Shown here: positions 60,581 to 64,000 of the stretch, one piece after another
Layout of the letters: every line of letters begins with the position of its first letter
How positions within the stretch are numbered: the stretch's first letter is position 1
Assembly: GCA_016806645.1 (NCBI GenBank)
Contig: JACSYO010001818.1
Location: 4,387,001 to 4,451,000, forward strand
Reading direction: 5' to 3'
Origin: Ophiodon elongatus
Lineage: Eukaryota; Chordata; Actinopteri; Perciformes; Hexagrammidae
Length of the DNA: 64,000 bases
Notes under the pieces: model-generated
What the model saw: the letters and a program-made list of their open reading frames with translations, nothing else
Databases searched by the model: none
What the model was told of the DNA's origin: nothing
Made by a program: the position numbers and the translations under genes

Positions 60581-61343
60581 TGCTTGAGTTTGAGTATTTT
60601 ACCAGAACAGTCTCTGTGAATCTCTTTTTTGAGAGAGTCTTGGCCAAAATGATACTACAGTTTAACGACAAAATAAAAACACAGTACATTTTCAACATCA
60701 TCAAGGCTACAAGAATGAGACAATGTGGACTGAAAAAAATAGTTACATGAAGGAAACTAAGACAAAACAATGGCAGATTAAAAAAGTCGTGTCTCTTGAA
60801 AGTCTGCAGATTGTGAGGATACAGTATATCAGCAACAACGCCTCTCTACAGCAATATAAATACTGATATGCACAAAATGTGGACTATTATTTTCCAGAGG
60901 GCAGTGGCAGTCAGGTTCCTCCTCACCAAAGGGCTCAATACCACATGGCTGTTAGCTTTGGAGGGCCCGGGCGGAGGGCCAGTCCGCTGACGGGACAACC
61001 TGGCTACGCGCGACCCAGATAGCAACACAGGGTGAGGAGTGATTTATCCGTCTATGCTCGCATCAGACAACCTTCCTCTGATTAAGGGTCAGTCACTGAG
61101 CGACAGAGCTGAGTGGAGTGAACAGGGGCGAGACAGGCGGCCTCCCTGTGTGAGACACTGGCATCCTGACCGCCACACAAATGGACTTTCCAGACGCTGC
61201 AAACAGCACATGTACTGTACCGTGTGCCTCTGAACGCACACATCTTTATACACACATTTACCAGTGGGCATTTACACAGGAATGTGCACGTAGTCATTAT
61301 TTCTCCTCTCTCTTTTATTCATATACACTGGGTGACTAACCCA

Positions 61344-61344
<1 letters not shown>

Positions 61345-61386
<42 letters not shown>
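61345..61386. repeat. (CA)n microsatellite
   Basis: A pure AC run of about 42 bp in the gene-free right part of the window. Confidence 0.95.
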
Positions 61387-61388
<2 letters not shown>

Positions 61389-63317
61389 CAGAGCCAAGAT
61401 AAAGACTTATTGAGCTGGCCTTGACATTCGGTCAACCCGACAACAAAAGGATGTGGCGAGTCTGAATCGCCCACTGTTTGACTCGTCTCTGTGGGCTGTT
61501 AAAGACCAGTGTTCCTGCTGTTCAGGGTTCACAAACAGGTTACTTGCCTCATCAATTTGAATGGGAATGGGGCCTATTGTATCTTGATATTGTAAGGGAA
61601 TTCTGTAGGGATGAAAAGTACCCTTGTCATAGTTGTTTTTAAATAAATGATCTGTTCATACTTGTTGTCGAAGCAATTTTTATCTACTAACCTACGTTCG
61701 CAACAGTGAGGAAAAGATGGGCACTAGTTTGAGGATGGTTGGTGGGACGCTTTCATATGACGCTCGTAGTCCATTACAATATGAAACATCTGTTAGTCCT
61801 TTTACTTTATTATTTTTATTCCTGTTTTTTGGGGATCTGCCACATCTCAACCATTTAAATATCTCACAATTTTAGTTTTTGATACAGTGTGCCACAACCC
61901 CAGCTGCTAGTTCACTTGCGTTTGCAATATGAATGCATTCACTCAGTCTGGCTGTCCTTACTCCCCCTACACGCTGTGATGTCCTGGGTTGCTTTCTTTT
62001 TCTTTAGTTTCCTTTGTTGTAGTTATTGTTGCTGTCTTCCCATGTGCTGTCTAAACCACAATGGACCTTTCACAGTGACTAAGTAGCTGTTGCTCAGAAT
62101 CTTCCTTCTACTTAACTAATACTTAAATCATGTACAGTACTTTCGCTTGAGCAAGAAATTAAACTTCTCTTTTCAGTTCAGCTATTGAATGGTGTGTTGA
62201 AAGAAAACACGGTTATAATATCGATGTTAAATTAATATTAAATGTTAAAAGGGAGTGGTTGCATCTTGCTTTGTGATACATGCAGCTTGATATTTTGCTT
62301 AAGGCTGCTCTCTTCTTTGCCCTAAAAATAAATTGTTTGAATTGTTGTATCTTACAACGTACTTAATCTGAGGATAGAATAATTTGCATGTGAAATATTT
62401 GGGCTACTATGGATTTTTAAATGTAGAAATCATCACCAATATTGGATCTAGCTGACGGAGAGGGAGATTTTCAAACAGTAAAGGGACCAAAATAGTTTCA
62501 CAGCCGTTAAGAAAAACATTAAATCTTAAAGATCATCAGTTCAATTTCGGAAAAATTGGATTTTAGGGGCCGCAATCTCCCTCTAATTTTTACAACATGC
62601 TGGAAGACAAAACCGGGAAACATGCTTCATGATGTCAGATATGCAGACTCATACAACATTCAGAAGACTTCACTCCACATTTCAACTGTTCCCCCTAAAT
62701 ATAGAAGTGTGATATTATTTAAATGGTGATAAAACCCAATCAAAGCCGACTCTTAATAGCACACACTGTTGCCTACCGTCCTCTCCGTAGATCGAGCTGT
62801 AATTGTCATCAGACAATAATCAGAAGCAGCCTGAGTGTACTAACCCACCCGGATTCACACACATACACATATCTCTGAATATTTGATTGTATTAATAAAG
62901 TAGCAACTCTGGACATCTGCAGGACTAAACAAAGAACATCATTAAGACCTTTGATGATCATTTGGCAAAATTGAATCTGCAGATCATTATTGGTTCACAA
63001 GTACTGCAGCATTTTCACTGAATTATTATAATATAATGTTAAAAAAATTAAAAATAAATGGCCTGATGGTTCTTTGCTCATTCACGTATCATAACATTTA
63101 TAAATATTAATATATATTAAATTTACTGACATTAAATGTATTATTATGAGAGAATCTTTACATTCAACAACATTTAAATGTGTTGCTGTTTGCTGAAATA
63201 TTCCTAATGTTGTTTCATGATTCATTATTTAACATTATGACATTTTATGATGCAACCAAAATGTAATTATGATATAATTGTCATGTGTTTATAATGTTTT
63301 TTAATAGAAAAATGTTT

Positions 63318-63500
63318 GTTTCATTTATTTTACCAGGATATTCCCATTGAGATTTTAAAATCTCTTTTTTAATTGTATCGAACAATGAATTAGCAGATTT
63401 CTTTATTAACAGGATATGTACATTCAGTGTTCAAATAGTCTGTAATTCTGTTTTTAAAATCAACCATGCTTATGAAATTATCTAGTTTAAAATCCCTCTG
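63318..63500. repeat. Dispersed repeat, copy 2 (tttattttnccaggatat family)
   Basis: Shares ordered words with the copy at 27895-28200: tttattttaccaggatattcc, aaatctctttttta, taacaggatatgtacattca and taattctgtttttaaaat. The two copies are well diverged, so the insertions are old. No reading frame is kept. Confidence 0.7.
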
Positions 63501-64000
63501 TAGCTCTTAAATAGAGGATGCAAAAGCAAAATCTAACTTCCGGTGTACCGTAACAAACCATTTCAGTGAAATGTTACCGAACAGATAATGGCAATAATCA
63601 CAGCAGAGCTGGAGCTTGAAATATTTCGCTGTGCGTGACCACAGCAGGACTTCTGTCAGGGATTACCGGAGCCACCTCACCTGGATCGTATGGGACTCAC
63701 GAGCTCTACCCGTCCCTCACTCCTTTATATTCTCACAAGGACTCCGGACTCCTGTTTTGTAAATGCAAAAGAAATCTTACAACAAAAGTACAACTCAATG
63801 AAATTTGTAGGCAAGATTTTTACTGAGAAAAGTTTGCTTTTGAGCCATGATTCACACGAGAGGCCGATATTGAAAACCAAAAAAGGGACATAATATTACA
63901 TAATCAATGTTTATGTAATAATTAGTCAAAATGCAAGAAATATGTCCCTTTTAAATGCTCTGTAAATATAATCAAACCTGTTAGTTGATAAATCAGATAT

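Larger units (their letters stand above)
55519..64000. other. Upstream region of rp1; no gene seen
   Basis: An acceptor at 55519 implies at least one non-coding rp1 exon further right, which I cannot place. The stretch 56640-56830 is less AT-rich and holds two TAATCT words suited to Otx/Crx factors, so it is one candidate for the rp1 promoter. The rest has short unrelated frames, a CA microsatellite (61345-61386), a partial CAGTGGTGG-type element near 59730-59830, a local duplication (60008-60580) and a dispersed repeat (63318-63500). Stretches at about 59200-59620 look unique and moderately complex, possibly regulatory. Confidence 0.55.

Noticed and set aside
63635..63893. Two overlapping frames at the right edge as a new gene start
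   Set aside because: Short, no recognisable domain, no splice donor in frame, and close to a dispersed repeat.

Overview
This is vertebrate nuclear DNA, almost certainly from a teleost fish. Genes are split by GT-AG introns, long non-coding stretches are rich in CA, CT, TA and AAT microsatellites, and the dispersed repeats have the look of fish repeats. There are no bacterial operons, plasmids or CRISPR arrays. Four protein-coding genes can be supported by reading splice sites and comparing the spliced proteins with families I remember; no database search was run.

Layout. (1) 1-6.9 kb, minus strand: the first coding exon of pou6f2 (6469-6640), its 5' region, and the start of its large first intron, which runs off the left edge. 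(2) 6.9-14.05 kb: a gene-free region between pou6f2 and vps41, with fish repeats and homeobox-rich stretches that may be conserved regulatory elements. (3) 14.05-32.3 kb, plus strand: complete vps41, 28 coding exons encoding 854 aa, with a compact promoter carrying a ZNF143/THAP11-type site, E-boxes and a D-box palindrome. (4) 33.2-45.5 kb, plus strand: complete esco1, the cohesin acetyltransferase. Its catalytic end is orthodox, but the disordered N-terminal region is hugely enlarged (about 2,775 aa in total, against 840 aa for human ESCO1) and carries recent tandem duplications. (5) 46.1-55.5 kb, minus strand: rp1, the photoreceptor axoneme doublecortin protein, in three coding exons (about 2,492 aa). 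It ends in a stop immediately after a Cys-Pro-Ile-Leu motif at which human RP1 continues for roughly 200 residues. (6) 55.5-64 kb: gene-free sequence upstream of rp1.

The genes do not form one pathway. vps41 belongs to the HOPS lysosomal tethering complex, esco1 to sister-chromatid cohesion, rp1 to photoreceptor outer segments and pou6f2 to neural transcription. pou6f2 and vps41 are head to head, and the two are also neighbours in human (7p14). esco1 and rp1 map to other human chromosomes, so a synteny breakpoint probably lies between vps41 and esco1 and another between esco1 and rp1. esco1 and rp1 converge tail to tail 2.8 kb apart, with a CTCF-like site between them.

The points most worth a second look are the esco1 N-terminal expansion, the rp1 C-terminal truncation with a donor-like site over its stop and an unassigned spliced-looking exon downstream, a nested transposon whose empty site survives in a paralogous repeat in the same window, and a LINE reverse-transcriptase fragment lying just after a vps41 splice donor in an open frame.
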